A stretch of 64,000 nt of DNA, from IMG/VR virus record IMGVR_UViG_3300017728_000002, positions 21,482 to 85,481 of that record, one strand, 5' to 3'. Position 1 is the stretch's first letter. Every line of letters starts with the position of its first letter. The translations under genes were made by a program, and so were the position numbers. The notes under the pieces are model-generated. The model worked only from the letters and a program-made list of their open reading frames with translations, searched no databases and was not told where the DNA came from. This document shows, piece after piece, positions 38,701-45,976 of the stretch. The stretch is from a virus.

Positions 38701-41700
38701 GATCTAGGCCATACCAATCCTACCACAGATGCGGACTTAAAAGGCATGCGTGTAGTAGGAAGTCAGCAAGAAGTTGAAGGTCCTTACACTTGGGACGACT
38801 CTATGGCTACAGATTTAATTGTGGGGATGAATAACCGAGAGTTTGTAGTTGTAAAACTTGGAGAATCCCCAAAAACAGGTCGAGAACTAAATGCTGATGA
38901 TTTTTTAAATGGACTTAAAGAAGGTTTTGAAGTCATAGACATGCATGGTAAAAAGCCTATGACCGTAGGCTTAGATTCAGCCATGGCTTCGTTAATGAAG
39001 CGAGATTTTGAAAAATGGTTAACTACTAAGAAAAATCTTAAAACACGTCCACAATCATTAGTTACTCCAGAATATATCAGTGACTATTCAGACCCAAAGC
39101 GAGAGCTGGCTCGCTACGTAAAAGAGCGTCAAACGAATAGAAAAGACTTTGAAGTTGATCCTGAACTAGAGTTGGCTTATGAATACTATCGATCTAAAGA
39201 GATTGATTCAGATAGGAATAACGAGGCTTTTACGTCTTCTTCTTCTTCTCTGCCTACAGGACCAGAAAAAGTTGTAATGGCCGAGGTCAAGATGAACAGA
39301 AAGTTCTTGCCTAAGCAATACAGGGAAATGAGCATTGAAGAGATTCGTGCCATTGACCCTACACTGCTTGAAGTCATGGTCTATCGTGTTCCTGCAGAAG
39401 GAAAGAATTCTATGGCCATGTGTAAGGTGGTGCAGTTCTTGCCTTCAGGTCAAGACGGCATGGTCATCCCCGCAGCTTTTGTAGCTCAAATGGGATCAGA
39501 CTTTGACATTGACAAGCTCTTTGTGAATTGGAAGAAGGTGCCTAGGGAAGGCAGAGAGCTCAATGCTTACGACCGAGCAGCCAATAAGTTTTTTGATTTA
39601 CAGAAGGATGTGCTGATGAATCCTGAAGTGGTAAAGACAGAAGTGCTTGTACCACAGGGCTTTGAAACCATTAAGGCGTTTCGTACGGAGATGGCTACTG
39701 CCCGCAGGAAAGGAGGGGTTTCAGACATTGATGTCTTTGCTCAAAGACGTCCGTATAGTGCTTTGACTCACTTGCAATTGTGGTCAGACAATGTAGCAGG
39801 CATTGGATTGAAAGGCATTGCTGCCAACAACAATACGTTTTGGATGAAAGTCCAACGTCACAACATGCAAGTGGAAGGAATTCCTATGAAGGATATGCCG
39901 CTTGAGTTGATGCAATGGAATGCAGAAGCAGTAGCTGCTTCTATGGACGGCGCAAAAGACCCTGTCTGGGGTACTATGGGCATTGACCGCAAGAACTTCT
40001 CGTTCTTCATGTACGAGTGTACCATGGGGTACATGCGGGCAATGAAAGAGAACCCAAGTGCAGACAAGGTTAAAACCTTGAATAAAGCTCGAAATGAAGC
40101 ATTAGCGGCAGCAACTGATTCAGATGTTATGCAAGCCATGACCACACGGGTTAATGACTTTAATGCAGAAACAGAAAAGACAGACAACGTAAAACGGTAT
40201 CAGGCTTATTTAAAGCAAGAGGCATACCGGGCGTTGAAAGACTTGACCCGTGTCAGTGAGATGAAAATCAATAAGGAGTTGATTGATCTTCTTGCAGCTA
40301 AAGAGCCCGTTCTAGATAATTATAACCTTACTCTAGACGCTGAAGGCAATATTATTTTAGACAGCGATGGTAACCCAGAGTTGCAAGCGGTAAAAGACGC
40401 CAAAGGAAACACTCTTCCAACCATGGGAAAGGCTTATGTCAATGCTCCTGTCATTAAAGGCGCTTTGGATATTGCCACTGCTTCAGAGTTGCTGATGAGT
40501 GGCGGTATGGGGATTCACTATTACCGCACTGTAGGTCGTTATAACGGCATCAGTTTCCCGCAATACTGCGCGGTTCAAACCTTTAAAGCAGCTGATGAAT
40601 TTGTAGAAGGCAAGCGCGCAGAGGTCATGGGTGAGAGAAGCGTCAGTGAGCGTTTTAGAGAAGTGGACCTAGAGGATGTTCAGTCTTGGAACATGCGTCA
40701 TTGGATCGTTTGGTTGAATACATCTGACGAAGGCCGAGCAATTCGAGACGACAAAGACAACGCGTTCTTGCGTAAGATGCTCTTGCATATCACGGTAGGC
40801 CGAGCCTACGAAGTAAACTACAATCGTTACGATCGGATAACGCCAATCCAGCTTAACGACCCTATCAAAGCAGAAGAGTTTCAAAAGGCTTGGGAAAACA
40901 CATTGACTCCGCCTTTATCCTATGAAGGGTCTGTTCACTACCCTTCTGAGTTTGCCAAAGCCTTAGTTCGCTACGAAGCTGCACGCAGTGGGTGGAGACG
41001 AGGGTCTTCAACCTTCACGCAGTTCTTGCCTACGGAGATTGTAAAAAATGTAAGCGGAGAGGACGCTACATCCTTGCAGATTGCAGCTCATGCTGTGTTG
41101 GATTCTAGGGTAGAGTCCGGTACAGAAAAAATGGCTTTGCTCAGCAACAGGCCTATGCGCTATGGTAAGCACACTTACGTGACTTTGCCTGGCGAAAACA
41201 GGCGGACAAAAGTGACCACTCCTGTTTTGATGCTTGGGTTCAGAGGCATGTCATCTATAGATGCTATTGCAGGTGAGTTGCAGGTCAACCAATCCACTGT
41301 AGAGGAAGAGATAGCTGAGTACAAAGCCAAGCAAAAGAAGAGTCAAAGCCTTGAAGCATTTGGAGATATTGCTTCATCTACTACTACTTCTGAGCGCATT
41401 GCTATGCTTCAGAGTCGGTTTGCTTCTTATGGTATTAAGGTAAGAGTGGAGTTTGATTCCACTTTAGAAGGTGCCGGTGATGTGCAGTACGATAAGGAGT
41501 CTGGGGTCATTCGACTCCACCCTGATCGCATGAAAAGCGATACGGTCTTGCACGAGTTTGGTCACATCTACATTGAGATGTTGGGGTTTGAAAACCCTGC
41601 TGTTCAGCAAGCCATTGAAGAGTTGCGCAACACTGAGCTGTATCGAGAGGTAGCAGAGATGTATCCACACTTAAGTCAAAGAGACTTAGATATGGAGGTT

Positions 41701-44700
41701 TTGGCTACAGCTATAGGTCTTGAAGGAGACGCCATCTATGACAAGGCTAAGAACCCCAACAAGCTTCGTACCCTGATCAATAAACTCTTTAGGGCTTTAG
41801 GTAAGTTGTTTGGTATCCAGCCTAACACCGCTCGGGAGTTGGCACGTAAGATGATTGAAGGGTCTGATGTTAGGACCAACAACTTAAAGTCATTCCGTGC
41901 AGAGCAACGATTGAAGAAAGGTTTGGATGCTCAGACCCTAATGATTGAGGTAGCTGATGAGATTATGAACCGCATCGATCATATGCGGCGATTGGGTGCC
42001 ACTACCGAGGAGCAGCAAGTGCTTCTAGACAGCTTGCAAGAGGACTCTAGTATGTTTAGAGAAGTAGCAGAAAGTGGAGCTACAGCTGTATTGGATTCTC
42101 TGGTGGTTGCAATGTCAGACTACTTGCAAAAAACTACTGAGTTTATCTCTCATGCGGAAACATATGTAGACACTTCTTCAGCAGCCGGGCTTAAAAAGCA
42201 AGACACTGAATTGTTGAACCAGGCGTATCAGCTGAGTCAAGTGCTGAATACGTTTTCTCAAACGTTTGCCAGCTTTGATAAAGACACTGTAGATGTAGAT
42301 TTTGATCAGCAAGAGCGGTTTGCAACAACCAACAAAGCTTTTGTGGAAATGGCAGGTCCTGTTCAGGTTATGCAAACCCGCTTGACCAGCTTGGTACGTA
42401 AGATGCTGAACAAAAAGCTGGTGGCTAATTCTAGTAACCCTAGGATCAAAGAAGCCATGGAAGCAGGGTTGGACATTTTCTCTTTGGCTCAAACTGAATT
42501 TGGCGACATCACTACCGATACTTCTAAAGGAGAAGTGCAGTTTATGGGATTGCTCGATCAAGACTCTAATGCTGTGCTTACTCTGTTTGGTAAGACTTTG
42601 CGTGATGTAGTCAACACCGAAGAGCTGCAGAGTAAGCAAGACATTCAAAAGCTTTACTCTATCCTAGATGACTTTGAAAGTCAGGGAGGATCTATCGAAT
42701 CTCTTTTAGATGAAGATGGTCAAAGCTTTGTGAGTCCTTATCGAGATGCATTTTATTCAGCTCAATCCAAAGCAACCAACCGTCGCAAGTGGAGAGCAAT
42801 GAACATGGAGCAGAAGTATGTAGAGTCTTACTACCTCGAGCATGTTTACTCTAAAGACCACAAAGACATCAAAGTACTCAAAGAAGAGATTGCTAGGTAT
42901 GAAGAGGGAGCCAGGGCAGGCACCCTTACAGAAGCAGATAAGCTTCATTTAGACCAGCTTCAAGAAGACCTGGCAACCAGAGAGCAATCTCTAGAGAGTT
43001 TTAAAAAATACCATGAACCTGTCTGGGACTTAGAGAAGTTTGAAAAGGACAAAGCAGATGCTGAATCGCAAGGGCCAGATGTAGCAGCAGCTTGGAAAGC
43101 AGCGTATGTGCACTCCAGCGGCAAGCCTAAGTTCAACAGTCCTTACTACAAGACTTCTAAGGTGAAAGACAAGTTCTTGAATCCTAAATGGACAGGGACA
43201 GACATGCCTAAAGCCAAATGGTTAAACCCGAAAGCAAAGGAGTTATCTCCTCTGCAGCAAGAGACCATTGAAGCTTTGAAAAATCTGATGAAAAATGCTG
43301 TAGGGTTTGAAGATCACCGGATGTTCAACGAGAGTTTGATTCCTCAGATTGAAAACCCAGAATCTAAAAGCCTAACAGAAGTATTGCGTGACATGCCACG
43401 TGAAGCCCTAGAGACAAACAAAGACACGGCTCGCATGGGCACAGATAGTGAAGGGCGGAAGATCTTCTTGCGTGGAGGGTTGAAGCACAGCAGGCGAAGT
43501 GATGGGTTAGTTTCTACAGACTTAAGAAAAACCATCGCTCAGTTTGTTGTAGAGGCTAGGGCTGCTAAAGCTGCCAATAACATTGAGACGTTCTCTTTGA
43601 TGACTCGCGATGAGCTTGGTCGTATGGAGCTAACTGCTCGAAAAGGTTGGAGTATGGGTAGGGTAGATGGTAAGCGCTTGAACTTAAACGACAACAAACG
43701 CGCTGGAACCATCAAAGGAGACCGGAGTAACTCTATGGATGTAATAGAGCATGTCTTAGAAGGTTACTTAGGGCAAGGGTGGCAAACTACAGGTAAGTAT
43801 GACTCTCAAGCCGCTCTTCTGCAGAGCTATATTTCGTTCCAAGGTATTGGCTTTAACCCTTCGGCATGGGTCAACAACATCATGTATGGTGAGCTTATGC
43901 AAATCTTGGATGCCGTTGGAGGAGATATGTATACAAGTGAGAGCTTGAACTTGGCTAAGAAACAGGTATACGCAGGCATTAGAGACCTGGCGTTAGCTCG
44001 CGACAAAGGCACCAAGCCAAAAACAAGGTTGGCTGCGGTCATGCACTTCTTTGATGCAACCATGGATCAAAGGGAATTGCCTGAGACCAGCGAGTTGCTA
44101 GACAAGTTCTATAACCTGGCATACATCGGTCAAAGCTTTGGTGAGCTGTTGATGCAAAGTCAAGTTGTCCTTGCTATGATGTATGATACAAAAGTGAAGC
44201 TGGACACTGGAGAGACTGTTAACCTCTATGAAGCCTTGACTTGGGACGGAGAAGCCCGAGGTATTGGGTTTAAGGCAGGTAAAGTCATTCGCAAAGACGG
44301 CACTCTGGTTGATTTAGACATAAACTACCTCGGCTCCTTTAAGACCAAAGCTGTAAATGTGCTGCAACGCATTCATGGATCTTATAACGCAGAAGATATG
44401 GGTCGGTTCCATCGCATTGCTGTAGGTAGGCTCGTGCTTCAATTCCGTAAATGGATGCCTCAAGCTTTGAAAAAGCGTTTTGGAGCTGATCGGTTTAGTG
44501 AAGTACGTGAAACTGAGGAGATAGGATATTACCGTGCGCTTTGGGACAAGATTATTGTTCCTGGGGTGATGGGCAACGTAGACGACGCAAAGCGGTTTAG
44601 GTTCTATGCTACCTATCAAAGCCAACCACCGCATGTCCAGAAGGCCATCAAACGAGCTGCCATTGAGATGGGGCTGGGAGTGTCAAGTGCAATCCTTAGT

Positions 44701-45093
44701 TACGTTCTTGCGTCATTGATTGAAGTAGATTCAGATGAAGAAGACGAGTTCTTCCTGTTGAATGACGCGTACTACAAAGCCAAGCTCTTGTACCACACAG
44801 AACGCTTAAACCAAGAGCTTGTGGCATATACTCCTTGGGGTATGTACGATACGGCTTTGAGGATTGGTCAAGACCCTGCAGCTGCTTCTAGACAGCTTAA
44901 GACGATGTTCAAGTTTATGCAACAAGCCGTCTATGGATTGGCTCCTGGCGTAGAGTTGGAGCGCTTTAAAGGCGGACGCAATTATGGTGATCTGAAGATC
45001 AGTACGTATGCTTTACAGCTATTGCCGCTTCTTAAGCAAGCTCTTCGTGAGATGAATACCATCTCAAGCCATACGATCTATAAGTTGAGTTAA
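29746..45093 (+). CDS. Giant virion RNA polymerase polyprotein with two zincin motifs (5,115 aa)
   Basis: One uninterrupted 15.3-kb frame. Around 3150-3350 is a double-psi beta-barrel polymerase region: AEVKMNRKFLPKQY, then YRVPAEGKNSMAMCKVVQFL, and the metal-binding loop GSD3252-F-D3254-I-D3256-KLF. That DxDxD loop is the hallmark of the QDE-1/crAss-like single-chain RNA polymerases that are packaged, ejected and transcribe early genes. Two zinc metallopeptidase motifs flank it: H1805-EAL-H1809 with E1841/E1842 downstream, and H3936-EFG-H3940 with E3984 downstream. A SAP/HeH-like helix-extension-helix lies at ~937-972, preceded by acidic low-complexity linkers (~760-800, ~905-935). The N-terminal 450 residues contain Gly/Ala/Lys-rich hydrophobic segments; the C-terminus has a membrane-like segment (AAIEMGLGVSSAILSYVLA). 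Known crAss-like polymerases are often ~2,000 aa, so this looks like a fusion of several cargo proteins. It may be cleaved; unproven. Confidence 0.85.
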   Translation: MSENNTTPDSSFESRQEDAGLTPKSNIRFGLKQDPLYQEQGMFQSRMTENPQVKGIDVQKYAPYTGYITHLGTRDAMRARGQSVAEKWGNGIYQAVVGEVVGGSLQGLGALGMLVDSEKNFLYELGEAINEGARDATPIYKHSDKAFAFNDAGWWASNLGNILSTVSMLVPGMAVSKGASLAARGLVAAGKAGKAVKAGKTIGKAGKVAGKAAGEAADVTADAMKASVRAQRLEKTMQTVAGGYGMRHAENIREGVDVAVQAEEEFMQDGRALEDFKGTVAYDQYLKDHDQKAPMNKQELASYVGGQAAVRSYQFNMLNLVFDVFQMGTIFKPFKAVTRGQGVGKVGAAAAGKAAAGLDKGTRATRALEKSKGFLTEVGKAATEGIEESINFMGSGEGMARAEYLRGVETGSFGERLDDYFHDSHLYESAFWGFLGGGVFQGLGSIMGKKQDAAMTSLLRQQETLVRESAELAKAEKSGDTEKANQIRARVMADLGIRASQSGRVDQLLDQLNSDDFMKQLQEQGLLGEKSIEEARNELIEGVLKQEKDYKKIAEVAEEYGLSSQEMFVLLKQQNSYDAGLKSIAEKLEAIDDASITEDQKLAAKFQLRDSLVELQKKVKKEKGKDSKTPFGAELKALQEELKDKEKPAEFEKLLTYEAFNQARLLAEQTRLKRKRAELTTEQSLAYTRTTVNAYNKNQEKVIAASFKKRVAEEENLDILNKLLEQAKRNKAKDQEILISERIAELKKTNADKTDADKAQEENEEGGTPVPKDDSTEENEPPTENEPSKENEPPEENDPDVSDVLPEGVVLEDDDEVDYTLAYREPYADGSPFDFGSLTNQERRFLDALDNLDTAETVEKAQALVSFVRNYILKQQEEGKPIKRKFDGKVVDQAIAYLAEAEKTPPAAPQDSAPQDSAPQDPTSDPPTDLPTDDLENSTVKALKAIARQEGLTGYSKLNKAELVAAIRAHREQATLFPENKVTPPTDESPAEKKRRESQQNRVEKHSKELYEALESYAEAVANRDALQDSKNADSKEAVAAELAADKAAMKVLNALNNLTSHSLLSQQNKVESYISSDLREYMELATETLEQDGYTSDHVKPGQVYDETLSVDVEIVNDETLEPGVELIQKINQPEIRKKGKVIQRGQVVVVQGPLLSKPVIEPETVEAPEGQIKMIMNDLMEAFLQQMQIRTSVTMPTTRVREHALIEGTRLTLEGPVAEQYEALMFALTNPSASVTIRISDNQVEVKNPIYKTSVNNKLGVKSLTRKTVGSKTYTYENEEDNSPDYEVVVEYQGKTVVIGNVPRVGTLLKQASRLQNQYRNQPTGDDADANPYWRNAYADANLNALQAIRHADAIALFRKYLDSQDSGSISFTGLSEQIALDGSFKRGSLLRPSDQMDTLNMHPEVTDAIDEHGLCVMMTDPSSGEPYLLNLKTGLKTAVPYQDGVMAMNAQAGTYAFKNQSNKISSTGAVFIPIRDPNSPLKPMWVRMPDMTLKEANRTDFVSNILYGPGTSEQKFELLRSVMSTPPPSVTSESQIMEGFTGAAFISGPSNGQPRLVILKDRKIVMDFNPDGTPRTEIQKAVLEQLKFRLDAKSPELASYEKEGKRDEETRQTLKSLAQSIKQNGRMPIAPVVKKDSAGNDVIIGYHHPVPAARFERDREAQSQNQLFNPEAQSTMLPIAIDMARLQAQNPEAPASPDTKPTDTSDPKKSNEKGGESTDFWNESDDGAMFMTVEKALASDFYAMSTSKDQLEAELWLAKNLPHVPFRRVKGLIERGGVTAYGIWEQGMIRVSDISVVGTEYHEALHAVMDTYLSPKRRAKIMAEARAKYGDLGPIKLEEKIAEAFREYMLTEGKSMTEKSALRRFFSEILALVQAMFQGQYRTRQLMQNINRGRYAYKPSQRSKNFLTKFSKVPAFDAAEMSELEQVMPFLVNYILKDIREAFVGNNPKDVLMRRYGREEDAQVLEGLLQTIAEIKDLSVESDEDGNTIEIQREKKKLIAEGIIRVIFDSRGLFQYMIKSSSRASEERKLEIYDRLGHNEEVLVEHFSTNPRVQRMIMQAIAIDASTGTTDIEQNFSASIAEINPMDKVPASIKNLISRTIYIPGDRSGRLIETILGNQGTEAALEAIAEVSGTDVDKSDAFSRFGLPRFLQFETVYPFLLNQLSSLPSYEAMETRMLELSVYNPSLASIVLALRKDAEPGTLTELQKQFYVGMKRASSEELNVSLETQYDERVERKFQVPVVKDEFIYEPAWHLVQRNKEAVYNAILQFTPAEKEKVLNALSALAKQRNETPEVRVKTIKILVRTFQKLEFSTMDPSALANAMHVMSNNELGGLADMLERLILAGNEAQTSAILREVVRIMKLADADMGAVQSSYMSNLKTKYAHVNPSYLTEELDRLKSAFKEEYLKERFAHNAHLEESMWHIMLDEESLTYRRFGQLGPHAYTDMDVAQRLEYDLLALFRMGKNAQGRQIRVTGYSAIPTPSDATGSFMVSNDFVHYPENVKNRILASIYDAETRKDVTHMSLPIDRSKVDINSIESKAEYMRALLEQEAAALLSIPEFKEVIDKLQVPLGYGPVEGRSRDEGRVTMVNSYVAATYVSNWNVSNWMGGTIDHFGGDVTKYQKRFKQIMSPGQTSADKGTFRNVTIEDPVVFEDWATEVEYSDNGKPVKNADGTYRRIPSAIDRADAQSYVTLDFWERMLSSHGELTDYKKAVIEKARKGEALSVSERSVFAPYKPFYFGWVQGQPHQLKNSVIPLLPPVKGQAPISVELEAMRKWMVHPDNKVDQITLKSAHKVGVTSKATSMFQDGKFKAPEPGYTQYDLPMEFHRNQVSITEHNNHNGTVGLGTQTGPIIMSNLRNYEGLGEVHIQKLLKTEQRMMNMKLKELKGKLFVQGTELGKNGEEDVSKRTVPDVARVRQYVLDNVRDDVHPAVLEILSSPLASAGRISPLVAFAVNQTLAAAVQKDFKKQKVTGGMQVQISDLGHTNPTTDADLKGMRVVGSQQEVEGPYTWDDSMATDLIVGMNNREFVVVKLGESPKTGRELNADDFLNGLKEGFEVIDMHGKKPMTVGLDSAMASLMKRDFEKWLTTKKNLKTRPQSLVTPEYISDYSDPKRELARYVKERQTNRKDFEVDPELELAYEYYRSKEIDSDRNNEAFTSSSSSLPTGPEKVVMAEVKMNRKFLPKQYREMSIEEIRAIDPTLLEVMVYRVPAEGKNSMAMCKVVQFLPSGQDGMVIPAAFVAQMGSDFDIDKLFVNWKKVPREGRELNAYDRAANKFFDLQKDVLMNPEVVKTEVLVPQGFETIKAFRTEMATARRKGGVSDIDVFAQRRPYSALTHLQLWSDNVAGIGLKGIAANNNTFWMKVQRHNMQVEGIPMKDMPLELMQWNAEAVAASMDGAKDPVWGTMGIDRKNFSFFMYECTMGYMRAMKENPSADKVKTLNKARNEALAAATDSDVMQAMTTRVNDFNAETEKTDNVKRYQAYLKQEAYRALKDLTRVSEMKINKELIDLLAAKEPVLDNYNLTLDAEGNIILDSDGNPELQAVKDAKGNTLPTMGKAYVNAPVIKGALDIATASELLMSGGMGIHYYRTVGRYNGISFPQYCAVQTFKAADEFVEGKRAEVMGERSVSERFREVDLEDVQSWNMRHWIVWLNTSDEGRAIRDDKDNAFLRKMLLHITVGRAYEVNYNRYDRITPIQLNDPIKAEEFQKAWENTLTPPLSYEGSVHYPSEFAKALVRYEAARSGWRRGSSTFTQFLPTEIVKNVSGEDATSLQIAAHAVLDSRVESGTEKMALLSNRPMRYGKHTYVTLPGENRRTKVTTPVLMLGFRGMSSIDAIAGELQVNQSTVEEEIAEYKAKQKKSQSLEAFGDIASSTTTSERIAMLQSRFASYGIKVRVEFDSTLEGAGDVQYDKESGVIRLHPDRMKSDTVLHEFGHIYIEMLGFENPAVQQAIEELRNTELYREVAEMYPHLSQRDLDMEVLATAIGLEGDAIYDKAKNPNKLRTLINKLFRALGKLFGIQPNTARELARKMIEGSDVRTNNLKSFRAEQRLKKGLDAQTLMIEVADEIMNRIDHMRRLGATTEEQQVLLDSLQEDSSMFREVAESGATAVLDSLVVAMSDYLQKTTEFISHAETYVDTSSAAGLKKQDTELLNQAYQLSQVLNTFSQTFASFDKDTVDVDFDQQERFATTNKAFVEMAGPVQVMQTRLTSLVRKMLNKKLVANSSNPRIKEAMEAGLDIFSLAQTEFGDITTDTSKGEVQFMGLLDQDSNAVLTLFGKTLRDVVNTEELQSKQDIQKLYSILDDFESQGGSIESLLDEDGQSFVSPYRDAFYSAQSKATNRRKWRAMNMEQKYVESYYLEHVYSKDHKDIKVLKEEIARYEEGARAGTLTEADKLHLDQLQEDLATREQSLESFKKYHEPVWDLEKFEKDKADAESQGPDVAAAWKAAYVHSSGKPKFNSPYYKTSKVKDKFLNPKWTGTDMPKAKWLNPKAKELSPLQQETIEALKNLMKNAVGFEDHRMFNESLIPQIENPESKSLTEVLRDMPREALETNKDTARMGTDSEGRKIFLRGGLKHSRRSDGLVSTDLRKTIAQFVVEARAAKAANNIETFSLMTRDELGRMELTARKGWSMGRVDGKRLNLNDNKRAGTIKGDRSNSMDVIEHVLEGYLGQGWQTTGKYDSQAALLQSYISFQGIGFNPSAWVNNIMYGELMQILDAVGGDMYTSESLNLAKKQVYAGIRDLALARDKGTKPKTRLAAVMHFFDATMDQRELPETSELLDKFYNLAYIGQSFGELLMQSQVVLAMMYDTKVKLDTGETVNLYEALTWDGEARGIGFKAGKVIRKDGTLVDLDINYLGSFKTKAVNVLQRIHGSYNAEDMGRFHRIAVGRLVLQFRKWMPQALKKRFGADRFSEVRETEEIGYYRALWDKIIVPGVMGNVDDAKRFRFYATYQSQPPHVQKAIKRAAIEMGLGVSSAILSYVLASLIEVDSDEEDEFFLLNDAYYKAKLLYHTERLNQELVAYTPWGMYDTALRIGQDPAAASRQLKTMFKFMQQAVYGLAPGVELERFKGGRNYGDLKISTYALQLLPLLKQALREMNTISSHTIYKLS
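32074..32138 (+). repeat. ENEPP-type acidic repeats in the giant protein
   Basis: The coding sequence repeats a 15-18-base unit encoding E-ENEPP-TENEP-SKENEPP-EEN. It forms a disordered acidic linker between helical and downstream domains. Confidence 0.7.
32467..32511 (+). repeat. Three tandem 15-bp units GCACCACAAGATTCT
   Basis: Three 15-base units (last with one C for T change) encode APQDS-APQDS-APQDP immediately before the SAP/HeH-like segment of the giant protein. Likely slippage in a flexible linker. Confidence 0.85.
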
Positions 45094-45590
45094 CCTATAG
45101 AGCGTGTGTCTAGAATGACAGGAGCTGATTGTTTAAGGACTTTCTCAATGTCGTAGACTTTAAAGTCCATCTTAAACGGGGTGTCTAAAAGAAAGTCGCT
45201 CATGTATGATATGAATTCCTTTCTGCTGGGAGCAATGTAAGTGCAGGTAAAGTTGACAGACGTACTGAGCTCTGGCGTCTGTCGCTTAAGTTTCATGATC
45301 TCAATGCACCAGTTTTGTCCTATAAGCTTGTCTTGTAGGGTGCTGGCTTCAACATCGTTTACGATGATTTCTACTTTACAACTAAACTCGAAACCAAAAA
45401 ATTTGTGGTTGATGTGACATTGGGGAGTACTGATGGCTCCTTTTTCAAACAGTGCGCGGACCCTCATTAAAGTAGGACCTGGACTAAGACCTACAGATTT
45501 AGCAAGGTCTTGGTTTGAAATGCTGGCGTCTTTCTGTAACACGTTGATTAGTTCAATGTCAGTGGAATCGATGTTTTTCTTCCTAGGCAT
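45090..45590 (-). CDS. Lrp/AsnC-type transcriptional regulator (166 aa)
   Basis: The N-terminal segment NIDSTDIELINVLQKDASIS-NQDLAKSVGLSPGPTLMRVRAL-FEKGAI is the winged helix-turn-helix of the Lrp/AsnC family (residues ~4-55), including the typical 'D-ILL-QDA-S--LA--VGLS---v--Rv--L---G-I' spacing. The C-terminal part (~60-166) lacks an obvious ligand-binding RAM motif and may differ from it. Start taken at the ATG at 45590; an upstream TTG is less likely. The stop codon shares TTAA with the giant gene on the opposite strand. It may switch between the two blocks, which is inference from its location. Confidence 0.7.
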   Translation of the reverse strand: MPRKKNIDSTDIELINVLQKDASISNQDLAKSVGLSPGPTLMRVRALFEKGAISTPQCHINHKFFGFEFSCKVEIIVNDVEASTLQDKLIGQNWCIEIMKLKRQTPELSTSVNFTCTYIAPSRKEFISYMSDFLLDTPFKMDFKVYDIEKVLKQSAPVILDTRSIG

Positions 45591-45692
45591 GAACCAAATA
45601 TGCAAAATAAACTTGCGTTTTGCTCGGGGATGTCCACAGACCTTAAGAAAAAATACCTTAAAACGGGTATTTATTTGCCTGTAAGCGAAATA

Positions 45693-45917
45693 TTATTTTG
45701 TTTCCACGTATTTGATAAGCAAATTCAGGTAATGTTGGGCCTTGTGTAAGTCTTCTACACCTCCTTTGGCTTTGTACCTCGACACGTACTTAATGATGTT
45801 CCCTTCTATGAATCCCATGCCATTGGCGAGGATGTACTCTATCGGAGGAATCTTAAGGTCGTAATGGTTCCCTCCAACTTGAGTGGTTTGCTCTAACTTT
45901 GGGACGTGCTTAGGCAT
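45693..45917 (-). CDS. DUF3310-type small protein (74 aa)
   Basis: The pattern VGGNHYDLKIPPIEYILANG, then GNIIKYVSRYKAKGGVEDLH-KAQHYLNLLI, is the DUF3310 family (annotated 'nucleotide kinase' in T7-like and other phages on weak grounds). No kinase P-loop is visible, so I treat the function as unknown. It is preceded by a hairpin and the CTCTCTA element, indicating its own expression signal. Confidence 0.8.
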   Translation of the reverse strand: MPKHVPKLEQTTQVGGNHYDLKIPPIEYILANGMGFIEGNIIKYVSRYKAKGGVEDLHKAQHYLNLLIKYVETK

Positions 45918-45938
45918 GTAGAGAAATTTTAGAGAGTT
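45918..45938 (-). promoter_or_regulatory. AACTCTCTA element before DUF3310 gene
   Basis: On the minus strand the order is ATTCAGAAAAACTCTCTA, AAATTT, CTCTAC, ATG. A full core sits 11 bases from the start and a partial second copy (CTCTAC) touches the start codon at 45917. The block before the core is shared with the giant gene's upstream region. Confidence 0.6.
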
Positions 45939-45947
45939 TTTCTGAAT

Positions 45948-45973
45948 AGGGGAGGAAGTAGAGAGCCTCCCCT
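45948..45973 (-). terminator. 8-bp GC-rich hairpin between two minus-strand genes
   Basis: AGGGGAGG pairs with CCTCCCCT with a 10-base loop, three bases after the stop of the 169-aa gene. No T-run follows on the minus strand, so termination may be weak; it may also be a processing hairpin. Confidence 0.55.
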
Positions 45974-45976
45974 TAC

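Noticed and set aside
42178-42648. 156-aa minus-strand open frame inside the giant gene
   Set aside because: Antisense to the continuous 15.3-kb frame and without any family resemblance.
45620-45645. Possible DnaA box (TGTCCACAGAC)
   Set aside because: Only a partial match to TTWTNCACA, single and not clustered.
45606-45692. Bacteroidota-type sigma promoter (TTTG ... TAnnTTTG) upstream of the Lrp-type gene
   Set aside because: TATTTTGCATATTTGG is AT-rich but does not fit the spacing of both boxes, and one weak match cannot be distinguished from chance.
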